Of a stretch of 6,253 bases of DNA, positions 1 through 5,877 are shown piece by piece (position 1 is the first letter of the stretch; every line of letters begins with the position of its first letter). The DNA lies in assembly GCA_937891165.1 (NCBI GenBank), contig CALAEX010000226.1, positions 1 through 6,253 on the forward strand, read 5' to 3'. The notes beneath the pieces were generated by a model. The model searched no databases. It saw only the letters and a list, made by a program, of their open reading frames with translations, and was not told where the DNA came from. The position numbers were made by a program, and so were the translations under genes. This DNA comes from an uncultured Lachnospiraceae bacterium. GTDB lineage: Bacteria > Bacillota > Clostridia > Lachnospirales > Lachnospiraceae.

Positions 1-1
1 A

Positions 2-1315
2 AAATTGACCTATCATGTACAGACTTTTGGATGTCAGATGAATGCAAAAGATTCCGAAAAATTAGCAGGAATTTTAGAAACGATTGGATATGTAGAGACT
101 GATACAGAAAAAGCGGATTTTGTTATTTATAATACTTGTACCGTGCGAGAAAATGCGAATACAAGAGTTTATGGAAGAATTGGATATCTTGGAACAGTAA
201 AAAAGAAAAATCCTGATATGAAGATTGCTATGTGTGGTTGTATGATGCAAGAAGCTCATGTGGTAGAAAAAATAAGAAAAAGTTATCGATTTGTAGATAT
301 TATTTTTGGTACACACAATATTTTTAAATTGGCAGAACTTCTTTATGAGGATATTTTGAAAAAGAAAATGGTCATAGATATTTGGGAAGGTACTACACAA
401 ATTGTAGAAGACTTACCAAGTGAGCATAAATATACATTCAAAGCGGGCGTCAATATTATGTATGGTTGTAATAATTTCTGTAGCTATTGCATTGTACCTT
501 ATGTACGTGGTAGAGAACGCAGTCGTAAGCCAGAAGATATTATTGCAGAAATAAAGAAATTGGCAGCAGAAGGCATTGTAGAAGTTATGTTACTCGGTCA
601 AAATGTAAATTCCTATGGAAAAACACTAGAACAACCAATTTCCTTTGCAAAATTGCTTCATATGGTAGAAGAAGTCGAAGGAATTGAGCGAATTCGTTTT
701 ATGACTTCTCATCCAAAAGATTTATCAGATGAATTGATTGAAGTAATGAAGCATTCTAAAAAAATATGTAATCATTTGCATTTGCCAATGCAATCAGGAA
801 GTACACGTATTTTAAAAGAAATGAATCGAAAGTATACAAAAGAAGATTATCTTCTTCTAGTAGAAAAGATTAAAACAGCAATGCCAGATATTTCTTTAAC
901 AACGGATATTATTGTAGGTTTTCCAGGGGAGACTTATGAAGATTTCCAAGAAACAGTAGATGTAGTAAGAAAAGCAGGATTTGATTCGGCATATACGTTT
1001 ATTTATTCGAAACGAAGTGGAACATTAGCTGCTAAAATGGAACATCAAGTTCCAGAAGAAACCGTAAAACAATGGTTTGGGGAACTGTTAGAAGAAATTA
1101 AAATTACTTCAGAAGCACAGGCAAATCGTTATGAAGGAAAGACAATGGATGTATTGGTAGAAGAAGAAAATGAACAAGGAGCAGAAATGTTGACAGGAAG
1201 ACTTAGTAATAATCTTTTAGTTCATTTTTACGGTGATAAATCATTGATTGGAAAAATTGTGCCTGTTTATTTAAGAGAATGTAAAGGATTTTACTATATT
1301 GGTGAGTTGAAATAA
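2..1315 (+). CDS. miaB: MiaB, tRNA-2-methylthio-N6-dimethylallyladenosine synthase (5' end outside window)
   Basis: This radical-SAM enzyme adds a methylthio group to C2 of i6A37 in tRNAs that read UNN codons, using two iron-sulfur clusters and S-adenosylmethionine; it acts in the cytoplasm. Counting from the TTG at base 5, the N-terminal methylthiotransferase domain has its three cluster cysteines at C10 (TFGCQMN), C45 (YNTCTVREN) and C79 (CGCM). The radical-SAM motif CxxxCxxC is C155, C159 and C162, followed by the MiaB-typical RGRERSR stretch. A TRAM RNA-binding domain covers roughly residues 373-435. All three domains are intact, and the spacing of the six cysteines matches E. coli MiaB. 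The reading frame stays open to the window edge. The TTG at base 5 has no room for a ribosome binding site, and homologues in Gram-positives usually carry extra N-terminal residues, so the true start very likely lies upstream. The family assignment is very secure. Confidence 0.96.
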   Translation, partial: KLTYHVQTFGCQMNAKDSEKLAGILETIGYVETDTEKADFVIYNTCTVRENANTRVYGRIGYLGTVKKKNPDMKIAMCGCMMQEAHVVEKIRKSYRFVDIIFGTHNIFKLAELLYEDILKKKMVIDIWEGTTQIVEDLPSEHKYTFKAGVNIMYGCNNFCSYCIVPYVRGRERSRKPEDIIAEIKKLAAEGIVEVMLLGQNVNSYGKTLEQPISFAKLLHMVEEVEGIERIRFMTSHPKDLSDELIEVMKHSKKICNHLHLPMQSGSTRILKEMNRKYTKEDYLLLVEKIKTAMPDISLTTDIIVGFPGETYEDFQETVDVVRKAGFDSAYTFIYSKRSGTLAAKMEHQVPEETVKQWFGELLEEIKITSEAQANRYEGKTMDVLVEEENEQGAEMLTGRLSNNLLVHFYGDKSLIGKIVPVYLRECKGFYYIGELK

Positions 1316-1367
1316 TATTTTTTATGGTAAAAATGTAACAAAAATGTCATAAATGCGTAAGCAACAC

Positions 1368-1396
1368 TTGACATATTTACTAAAAAAGTATAAAAT
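1368..1396 (+). promoter_or_regulatory. sigma-A-type promoter of rny
   Basis: A perfect -35 box TTGACA lies at 1368-1373. It is followed after 17 bp by TAAAAT at 1391-1396, which matches the -10 consensus at five of six positions. An overlapping TATAAA at 1389-1394 would give a less favourable 15-bp spacer. Transcription would begin near 1403 and leave a leader of about 70 nt before the GTG of rny. No terminator-like hairpin is visible between the miaB stop and this promoter, so read-through from miaB may also feed rny. Confidence 0.75.
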
Positions 1397-1458
1397 CTAT
1401 ATGTTGTATAAAAATTAAGCAAAATATTTCTTAAATTTTTTACAATGGAAACTGAATT

Positions 1459-1467
1459 AAGGAGGGG
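1459..1467 (+). promoter_or_regulatory. ribosome binding site of rny, fixing the GTG start
   Basis: AAGGAGGGG is a near-perfect complement to the 16S rRNA tail and ends 5 nt before the GTG at 1473. It makes GTG the start even though no ATG is available at this position. The protein then begins directly with the expected N-terminal membrane anchor. Confidence 0.85.
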
Positions 1468-1472
1468 TTCCT

Positions 1473-3029
1473 GTGATCAGTCCGATTATTTTTGTCATTT
1501 CGTTATTTGTTGCGATTGCTGTTGCGGCTGTTGTTACATGGTTTGCAGCTATTGCTTATCGTAAAAAGGTTTACGAGGCACAGATTGGTTCTGCAGAAGA
1601 ACGTTCTAAAGAAATCATTGACGAAGCATTAAAGACAGCGGAAACAAAGAAACGAGAAGCTTTACTTGAAGCAAAAGAAGAGTCTTTAAAGACAAAGAAT
1701 GAGCTAGAGAGAGAATCCAAAGAGCGTAGAGCAGAAATTCAGCGTTACGAAAAAAGAGTTCTTTCTAAAGAAGAAGTGATTGACAAGAAAGCGGAAACAT
1801 TGGAAAAACGGGAAGCTAAAATGAATGCAAAGGAAGCGGAATTAGATTCTCTTCGTGTAGAAGTAGAAGATATTCGTCAGCGTCAATTGCAGGAACTTGA
1901 GAAAATCTCGGGATGGACCTCCGAACAAGCTAAGGAATATCTTATTAAATCTGTGGAGGATGAAGTAAAGCATGAAACTGCAGTTCTTGTAAAAGAACTT
2001 GAAAACAGTGCAAGAGAAGAAGCTGATAAAAAAGCGAAAGAGTATATCGTTACAGCAATCCAGCGTTGTGCAGCAGACCATGTCGCAGAATCTACAATTT
2101 CCGTAGTACAGCTCCCAAGTGACGAAATGAAGGGAAGGATTATTGGTAGAGAGGGTCGTAATATCAGAACTCTTGAAACATTAACTGGTGTAGAATTGAT
2201 TATTGATGATACACCAGAAGCAGTTGTTCTTTCTGGTTTTGACCCAATTCGTCGAGATGTGGCTCGTATTGCTTTGGAAAAATTGATTGTCGATGGACGT
2301 ATTCATCCAGCCAGAATTGAAGAAATGGTGGAAAAAGCACAAAAAGAAGTAGAAACAATGATTCGTGAAGAAGGTGAATCGGCAGCTTTAGAAGTTGGCG
2401 TTCATGGAATTCATCCAGAACTCATTAAACTTCTTGGTAGAATGAAATACCGTACAAGCTATGGTCAGAATGCCTTACGTCATTCTGTAGAAGTTTCCAT
2501 TCTTTCAGGTTTACTAGCTGCTGAGATTGGTGTCGATGTCAGAGTAGCAAAACGTGCCGGTTTATTACATGATATCGGTAAATCCGTAGACCGTGAAATG
2601 GAAGGAACTCATGTGCAAATCGGTGTTGATTTATGCCGTAAGTACAAAGAATCTTCAATTATTATCAATGCGGTAGAAGCACATCATGGTGATGTTGAAT
2701 TCCAATCCTTAATTGCTTGTATTGTTCAAGCAGCAGATACGATTTCTGCTGCAAGACCAGGAGCAAGACGTGAAACATTGGAAGCTTATACAAATCGCTT
2801 AAAACAGTTAGAAGATATTACCAACAGCTTTAAAGGAGTAGATAAGTCATTTGCTATTCAAGCAGGTCGTGAGGTACGTGTTATGGTTATTCCAGAACAT
2901 GTTTCTGATGATGATATGGTATTGTTAGCACGAGATTTGTCAAAGAAGATTGAGGCAGAATTAGAATATCCAGGTCAAATTAAAATCAATGTTATCCGCG
3001 AATCAAGAGCTATTGATTACGCAAAATAG
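1473..3029 (+). CDS. rny: Ribonuclease Y, membrane-anchored endoribonuclease
   Basis: RNase Y is the main initiating endoribonuclease of mRNA decay in many Gram-positives that lack RNase E. It sits on the inner face of the membrane and cuts single-stranded, AU-rich RNA. The protein is 518 residues, close to the usual length of about 520. A hydrophobic transmembrane anchor covers residues 4-28 and is followed by basic residues (YRKK). A long, highly charged Glu/Lys-rich coiled coil runs from about 35 to 200. A KH RNA-binding domain at about 208-272 carries the GxxG loop GREG (225-228). An HD phosphohydrolase domain at about 333-428 carries the metal-binding motif HD at 366-367, with a further candidate ligand H337 (RHS), the HHGD motif at 404-407 and D422. 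The C-terminal domain ends IRESRAIDYAK, typical of the family. The gene has its own promoter and a strong terminator behind it, so it is probably a single-gene unit. No key residue is missing. Confidence 0.98.
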   Translation: MISPIIFVISLFVAIAVAAVVTWFAAIAYRKKVYEAQIGSAEERSKEIIDEALKTAETKKREALLEAKEESLKTKNELERESKERRAEIQRYEKRVLSKEEVIDKKAETLEKREAKMNAKEAELDSLRVEVEDIRQRQLQELEKISGWTSEQAKEYLIKSVEDEVKHETAVLVKELENSAREEADKKAKEYIVTAIQRCAADHVAESTISVVQLPSDEMKGRIIGREGRNIRTLETLTGVELIIDDTPEAVVLSGFDPIRRDVARIALEKLIVDGRIHPARIEEMVEKAQKEVETMIREEGESAALEVGVHGIHPELIKLLGRMKYRTSYGQNALRHSVEVSILSGLLAAEIGVDVRVAKRAGLLHDIGKSVDREMEGTHVQIGVDLCRKYKESSIIINAVEAHHGDVEFQSLIACIVQAADTISAARPGARRETLEAYTNRLKQLEDITNSFKGVDKSFAIQAGREVRVMVIPEHVSDDDMVLLARDLSKKIEAELEYPGQIKINVIRESRAIDYAK

Positions 3030-3037
3030 GAAAATTA

Positions 3038-3065
3038 CAATAAAAAGAAAAATTACTTTTTATTG
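3038..3065 (+). other. AT-rich 10-bp perfect hairpin just behind rny
   Basis: CAATAAAAAG at 3038-3047 and CTTTTTATTG at 3056-3065 are perfect inverted repeats with an 8-nt A/T loop. The stem begins 9 nt after the rny stop and lies immediately upstream of the intrinsic terminator. It has too little G+C and no following uninterrupted T-run, so I do not call it a terminator. It may protect the 3' end of the transcript or may be incidental in AT-rich DNA. Confidence 0.55.
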
Positions 3066-3072
3066 CTCTGAT

Positions 3073-3116
3073 AAGGCTGTAAAGTTGTACATAAATGTAT
3101 GTCTTTACAGCTTTTT
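3073..3116 (+). terminator. intrinsic terminator of rny
   Basis: A 12-bp stem pairs 3073-3084 (AAGGCTGTAAAG) with 3103-3114 (CTTTACAGCTTT), with one G-T pair and an 18-nt loop that can itself fold weakly (TACA/TGTA). The stem runs straight into a T-rich tract (TTTTTCTGTTTTG). The T-run exists only on the + side, so this ends rny transcription and separates it from proC. Confidence 0.9.
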
Positions 3117-3148
3117 CTGTTTTGTTTTTGTAACTTTTGTTTCACTTC

Positions 3149-3183
3149 TTGCAATCTTATTTTTTTTGTGTTAAGGTTATAAT
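3149..3183 (+). promoter_or_regulatory. candidate promoter of proC
   Basis: A perfect -10 box TATAAT sits at 3178-3183, about 32 bp before the proC start. No good -35 exists at the right distance: TTGCAA at 3149-3154 is 23 bp upstream, which is too far, and the 17-bp position holds TCTTAT. A promoter is expected here because the terminator behind rny isolates proC, but the exact -35 is not resolved. Confidence 0.45.
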
Positions 3184-3200
3184 AAAGAATACATAGAAAG

Positions 3201-3206
3201 AAGGGA
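3201..3206 (+). promoter_or_regulatory. ribosome binding site of proC, supporting the TTG start
   Basis: AAGGGA lies in a purine-rich stretch and ends 8 nt before the TTG at 3215. The protein that follows starts MKKIGFIGAGNMG, exactly where the Rossmann fold of ProC should begin, so the rare TTG start is well supported. Confidence 0.7.
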
Positions 3207-3214
3207 AAAGAAAT

Positions 3215-4015
3215 TTGAAAAAAATAGGGTTTATTGGTGCTGGAAATATGGGATTTCCTTTGTTGTGTGGTGCAGTAAAATGTTTTGGCGCAGAACAAGC
3301 ATTATTTCGTTGTGCATTTGAGGAAGAAAACAAGCGAGTTGCAGAAAAAACAGGAGTAGAGTGTGCCATTTCATTACATGATTTAGTGAGTCGAAGTTCT
3401 TGTGTTGTTTTAGCAATAAAACCACAATTTTTCGAGGAAGTTTTATCCGAGATTTCGGAGGATGTATTTGAGGGGCAAGTATTTATTTCATTAGCTCCAG
3501 GAATTACAACTCAGTATTTGAATGAAAAACTTGGACCAAATACAAAAATCATTCGTACGATGCCAAATACACCTGCACAAGTGCTAGAAGGTATGACAGC
3601 TATTTGTTATGGTAATTCAAGGTTTTCCAACGAAGAAAAACAATTAGCAACAAAATTATTTGAAACAGTAGGAAGAACCGTAGAACTTCCAGAGAAATTG
3701 ATGGATGCTTCTATTGTAGCCAACGGTAGTTCTCCTGCATTTATGTATGTGATGATAGAAGCATTAGCAGATGGTGCAGTAAAATACGGTATTCCAAGAA
3801 ACTTAGCATATGAAATGGTTGCTCAAACAATGATTGGTTCAGCAAAAATGTTATTAGAAACAAAAGAGCATCCTGGTAAATTAAAAGATAATGTTTGTTC
3901 TCCTGCGGGAACTACGATTGCTGGAGTGTCAGCACTAGAAGAGTATGGTTTTCGTAACGCAGTTATAAAAGCATGTGATGCTTGTTACGAAAAAGCTGTT
4001 AGTATGAAGAAATAA
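3215..4015 (+). CDS. proC: Pyrroline-5-carboxylate reductase
   Basis: ProC catalyses the last step of proline synthesis, reducing 1-pyrroline-5-carboxylate to L-proline with NAD(P)H in the cytoplasm. The protein is 266 residues, the normal family length. The N-terminal Rossmann fold shows the dinucleotide-binding motif GxGxMG at residues 8-13 (GAGNMG) and the conserved AIKPQ at 67-71. RTMPNTP is at 114-120. The all-helical dimerisation and substrate-binding domain carries NGSSPAF at 170-176, a variant of the more usual SGSGPAY, and the family signature region at about 224-239 with SPAGTTIAG, including the active-site threonine pair T233/T234. Translation starts at TTG. No proA or proB lies nearby, so the proline pathway is split in this genome. 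The Nudix gene follows after 81 bp on the same strand, probably in the same transcript. Identification is secure. Confidence 0.96.
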   Translation: MKKIGFIGAGNMGFPLLCGAVKCFGAEQALFRCAFEEENKRVAEKTGVECAISLHDLVSRSSCVVLAIKPQFFEEVLSEISEDVFEGQVFISLAPGITTQYLNEKLGPNTKIIRTMPNTPAQVLEGMTAICYGNSRFSNEEKQLATKLFETVGRTVELPEKLMDASIVANGSSPAFMYVMIEALADGAVKYGIPRNLAYEMVAQTMIGSAKMLLETKEHPGKLKDNVCSPAGTTIAGVSALEEYGFRNAVIKACDACYEKAVSMKK

Positions 4016-4032
4016 TTTAACCAAATCAAATG

Positions 4033-4060
4033 TAGCGAAGTGGATTACGAATATTCGCTG
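4033..4060 (+). other. small hairpin in the proC-Nudix gap
   Basis: AGCGAA at 4034-4039 pairs with TTCGCT at 4054-4059, extended by a T-G pair at 4033/4060, around a 14-nt loop. No T-run follows, so it is not a terminator. The gap of 81 bp otherwise contains only the ribosome binding site of the Nudix gene (AGAGGA, 4085-4090) and no convincing -35/-10 pair. Confidence 0.5.
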
Positions 4061-4096
4061 GACAAAAAAGCATAGGATGCAGAAAGAGGAAAACAG

Positions 4097-4633
4097 ATGG
4101 AATGTGTAAAAAGAATTGGTAGAGAACTTAAATATAAGGGAACAATTTTAGAATTTTATGAAGATACAATGCAAATGCCAGATGGTATTACTGCAAAGTG
4201 GGATTTTCTTCATCATAATGGTGCAGCAGCAGTGATTCCAGTAGATAACGATGGAAAAATCTTTATGGTAAGCCAATATCGTCCTGGTATTGAAAAAATG
4301 TCTTTGGAAATTCCAGCTGGTTGTCTCAACAAAGGAGAAGACCGTATGACGGCTGCTGCCAGAGAATTAGAAGAAGAAATTGGACAAAAATGTGGTAAAA
4401 TTGAACCATTACTTAAATTTCATTCAGCTTTTGCTTACTGTGATGAATACATTGAAATTTTTTATGCTACCGATTTTCAACCAACAAAGCAACATTTGGA
4501 TGAAGATGAATATTTAGAAGTACAAAAATATGATTTAGATGATTTGCTGGGTCGAATTTTTTCAGGAGAAATTTCGGATTCTAAGACAATTGCAGCTATT
4601 CTTGCATATAAAGAAAAGTATGTCAACAAATAA
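4097..4633 (+). CDS. Nudix hydrolase, ADP-ribose pyrophosphatase type (NudF-like)
   Basis: The protein is 178 residues, similar in size to bacterial ADP-ribose pyrophosphatases, which split ADP-ribose to AMP and ribose-5-phosphate in the cytoplasm. The Nudix box GX5EX7REUXEEXGU is intact at residues 75-97: G75, E81, R89-E90, E93-E94 and G96, with only the last hydrophobic position replaced by Q97. It is preceded by SLEIPAG (69-75), which resembles the ADP-ribose branch, as does the N-terminal substrate strand region. The region behind the box reads HSAFAYCDEYIEIFYATDF (109-127), where ADP-ribose enzymes usually show a proline-containing PSPGFSDE-like segment; that proline is absent. The ATG at 4097 has AGAGGA 6 nt upstream. 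The gene probably shares a transcript with proC and ends at the shared terminator 18 bp downstream. The family is certain; the substrate is a likely inference. Confidence 0.88.
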   Translation: MECVKRIGRELKYKGTILEFYEDTMQMPDGITAKWDFLHHNGAAAVIPVDNDGKIFMVSQYRPGIEKMSLEIPAGCLNKGEDRMTAAARELEEEIGQKCGKIEPLLKFHSAFAYCDEYIEIFYATDFQPTKQHLDEDEYLEVQKYDLDDLLGRIFSGEISDSKTIAAILAYKEKYVNK

Positions 4634-4651
4634 ATTTGCATTATAAAACAG

Positions 4652-4680
4652 AAAGGGGCTTATTAGCCCCTTTTGGTTTT
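4652..4680. terminator. bidirectional intrinsic terminator between convergent genes
   Basis: A 9-bp perfect stem pairs 4652-4660 (AAAGGGGCT) with 4665-4673 (AGCCCCTTT) around a TATT tetraloop. On the + strand it is followed by TTTTGGTTTT, ending the Nudix transcript. Read on the - strand the stem is followed by CTGTTTTATAATG, a weaker T-rich tail that could end the DAHP synthase transcript. The stem lies 18 bp after the Nudix stop codon and 9 bp beyond the stop of the facing gene. Confidence 0.9.
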
Positions 4681-4682
4681 AT

Positions 4683-5714
4683 TTATACTCTTTCTGCAAT
4701 GTTTAATAATAAGTTTTCTGTTGCTTCCCATCCAAGACATGGGTCAGTAATAGATTTTCCATAAGTACCTTCGGAAAGCTTTTGAGTACCTTCTACAAGG
4801 TAACTTTCTACCATAACCCCTTTTACCAATTTTTCTAAAGACGAGTTCATACGTCTGCTATGTAATACTTCATAAACAATACGAGGTTGTTCTGCAAAAT
4901 GTTTGCTGGAATTAGAGTGATTAGCATCCACAATGACAGCAGGATTTTTGAGCATAGAGCGTTCTTCGTACATAGTAAGTAAACGCATTAAATCTTCGTA
5001 GTGATAGTTTGGAATGCATTGTCCATGTTTATTCACAGCACCACGAAGTATTGTATGTGCTAAAGGATTTCCTGGTGTATCTACTTCCCATTGACGATAT
5101 AGGAAAGTATGAGGAATTTGTGCTGCTACACAAGAATTTAACATAACAGAGAAGTCACCACTTGTTGGATTTTTCATACCAACAGGAATATCCATACCAG
5201 AAACAGTTAAACGGTGTTGCTGGTCTTCTACAGAACGAGCACCCACAGCAACATAGGAGAGTAAGTCATCTACATATGGAAAATTTTCTGGATAAAGCAT
5301 TTCATCGGCAGCAGTAAGTCCTGTTTCTGTAATGGCACGAAGATGCATTTTTCTTACAGCATGAAGTCCTTCTTGAAAATCGGCTTTTTTATGAGGGTCT
5401 GGCTGATGAACTAATCCCATATAACCTTCTCCTGTTGTACGAGGTTTATTTGTATAAATACGAGGAATAATTAATACTTTATCTTTAATTTTTTCTTGTA
5501 CTTTTGCAAGACGATTGATATATTCACAAACCGCTTCTTCATTATCTGCAGAGCAAGGACCAATAATAACAATAAAACGATTATCTGTTCCTTCAAAAAT
5601 ATTGCGAATTTCTTTATCACGTTCTATTTTTGCTTTTTTCATAGCTTCCGTTAATGGATAACGTTCTTTTAATTCTTCTGGAGAAATTAACTCTTTCACA
5701 TACTGAAAACTCAT
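4683..5714 (-). CDS. aroF: 3-deoxy-7-phosphoheptulonate (DAHP) synthase, class I AroF/AroG/AroH type
   Basis: This enzyme condenses phosphoenolpyruvate with erythrose-4-phosphate, the committed first step of the shikimate pathway to Phe, Tyr, Trp and folate. The 343-residue protein is full length (E. coli AroG has 350). By alignment from memory with AroG, the metal ligands are C54 (GPCS), H266 (DANHSNSSK), E303 (MVESYLVEG) and D324 (KSITD). Phosphate and PEP contacts are R85, K90 and R92 (PRIYTNKPRTT), R160 (GARS), K181 (GMKNPTSGD) and R224 (ILRG). The N-terminal extension before the barrel is present. No chorismate mutase or ACT domain is fused. The ATG at 5712-5714 has AAGGTGG (complement of 5724-5730) 9 nt upstream. 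It has its own promoter and no other shikimate gene beside it. The symbol follows common clostridial usage; which aromatic amino acid inhibits it cannot be read from the sequence. Confidence 0.96.
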   Translation of the reverse strand: MSFQYVKELISPEELKERYPLTEAMKKAKIERDKEIRNIFEGTDNRFIVIIGPCSADNEEAVCEYINRLAKVQEKIKDKVLIIPRIYTNKPRTTGEGYMGLVHQPDPHKKADFQEGLHAVRKMHLRAITETGLTAADEMLYPENFPYVDDLLSYVAVGARSVEDQQHRLTVSGMDIPVGMKNPTSGDFSVMLNSCVAAQIPHTFLYRQWEVDTPGNPLAHTILRGAVNKHGQCIPNYHYEDLMRLLTMYEERSMLKNPAVIVDANHSNSSKHFAEQPRIVYEVLHSRRMNSSLEKLVKGVMVESYLVEGTQKLSEGTYGKSITDPCLGWEATENLLLNIAERV

Positions 5715-5739
5715 TTGTTTTTTCCACCTTTATAAAAAA

Positions 5740-5757
5740 TATTATTCTAAAATAATA
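5740..5757. promoter_or_regulatory. perfect 7-bp inverted repeat over the aroF -10 box (candidate operator)
   Basis: TATTATT at 5740-5746 and AATAATA at 5751-5757 are perfect inverted repeats separated by CTAA. The right arm contains the -10 box of the - strand promoter and the left arm reaches the probable transcription start. A dimeric repressor bound here would block the DAHP synthase gene. The arms are pure A/T, so chance is a real alternative. Confidence 0.35.
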
Positions 5758-5780
5758 GTCCAAAGAACAAGATTCGTCAA
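5752..5780 (-). promoter_or_regulatory. sigma-A-type promoter of the DAHP synthase gene
   Basis: Read on the - strand, TTGACG (5780-5775) is followed after exactly 17 bp by TATTAT (5757-5752). Both boxes match the consensus at five of six positions. Transcription would begin near 5745, giving a leader of only about 30 nt. That leaves no room for a T-box or an attenuator, so control, if any, would be at initiation or on the enzyme. Confidence 0.75.
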
Positions 5781-5816
5781 TATGTATTTTTTATTATGTA
5801 AAGTTTTGAAAATTAT

Positions 5817-5850
5817 TTGACAATAAAGAAAAAAATGGATATGATATAAT
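5817..5850 (+). promoter_or_regulatory. sigma-A-type promoter of the pyrimidine-nucleoside phosphorylase gene
   Basis: A perfect -35 TTGACA at 5817-5822 is followed after 17 bp by TATGAT at 5840-5845 (five of six matches). An overlapping perfect TATAAT at 5845-5850, preceded by TG at 5842-5843 (extended -10), is 22 bp from the same -35 and might work independently of it. The start of transcription is thus about 5852-5857, leaving a leader of roughly 20-25 nt. It faces away from the DAHP synthase promoter. Confidence 0.75.
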
Positions 5851-5866
5851 TAGTTGTAAAAAAGGC

Positions 5867-5874
5867 AGGAGGTG
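5867..5874 (+). promoter_or_regulatory. ribosome binding site of the pyrimidine-nucleoside phosphorylase gene
   Basis: AGGAGGTG is a full anti-16S match. Its GGAGG core ends 5 nt before the ATG at 5878 and 8 nt before the in-frame ATG at 5881, so either of two adjacent codons could be the start. The third in-frame ATG at 5887 is 14 nt away and less likely, although many homologues begin close to that MYD sequence. Confidence 0.8.
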
Positions 5875-5877
5875 TCC

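Noticed and set aside
74..400. Open reading frame of 108 codons on - inside miaB
   Set aside because: It lies wholly antisense to the conserved miaB domains; its Cys/Phe/Ser-rich translation resembles no family and looks like a shadow of AT-rich coding sequence.
1842..2081. Open reading frame of 79 codons on - inside rny
   Set aside because: It is antisense to the coiled-coil region, Phe/Cys-rich and without a ribosome binding site I could recognise; a shadow of Glu/Lys codons.
2989..3174. Open reading frame of 61 codons on + with a hydrophobic C-terminus, overlapping the end of rny
   Set aside because: It runs through both hairpins including the intrinsic terminator, and its hydrophobic tail is just the translated T-rich tract. 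A small membrane protein is not supported.
3053..3425. Three overlapping reading frames on - across the proC start and upstream gap
   Set aside because: They overlap each other and the conserved ProC Rossmann fold, and their sequence is low-complexity antisense of AT-rich DNA.
5817..5850. TTGACA with TATAAT as the single promoter pair
   Set aside because: The spacer would be 22 bp; the 17-bp pairing with TATGAT is preferred, with TATAAT kept only as a possible extended -10.
5715..5877. T-box, riboswitch or leader-peptide attenuator in the divergent region
   Set aside because: Both promoters sit so close to their genes that the leaders are only about 20-30 nt, and no T-box or terminator-antiterminator structure is visible.
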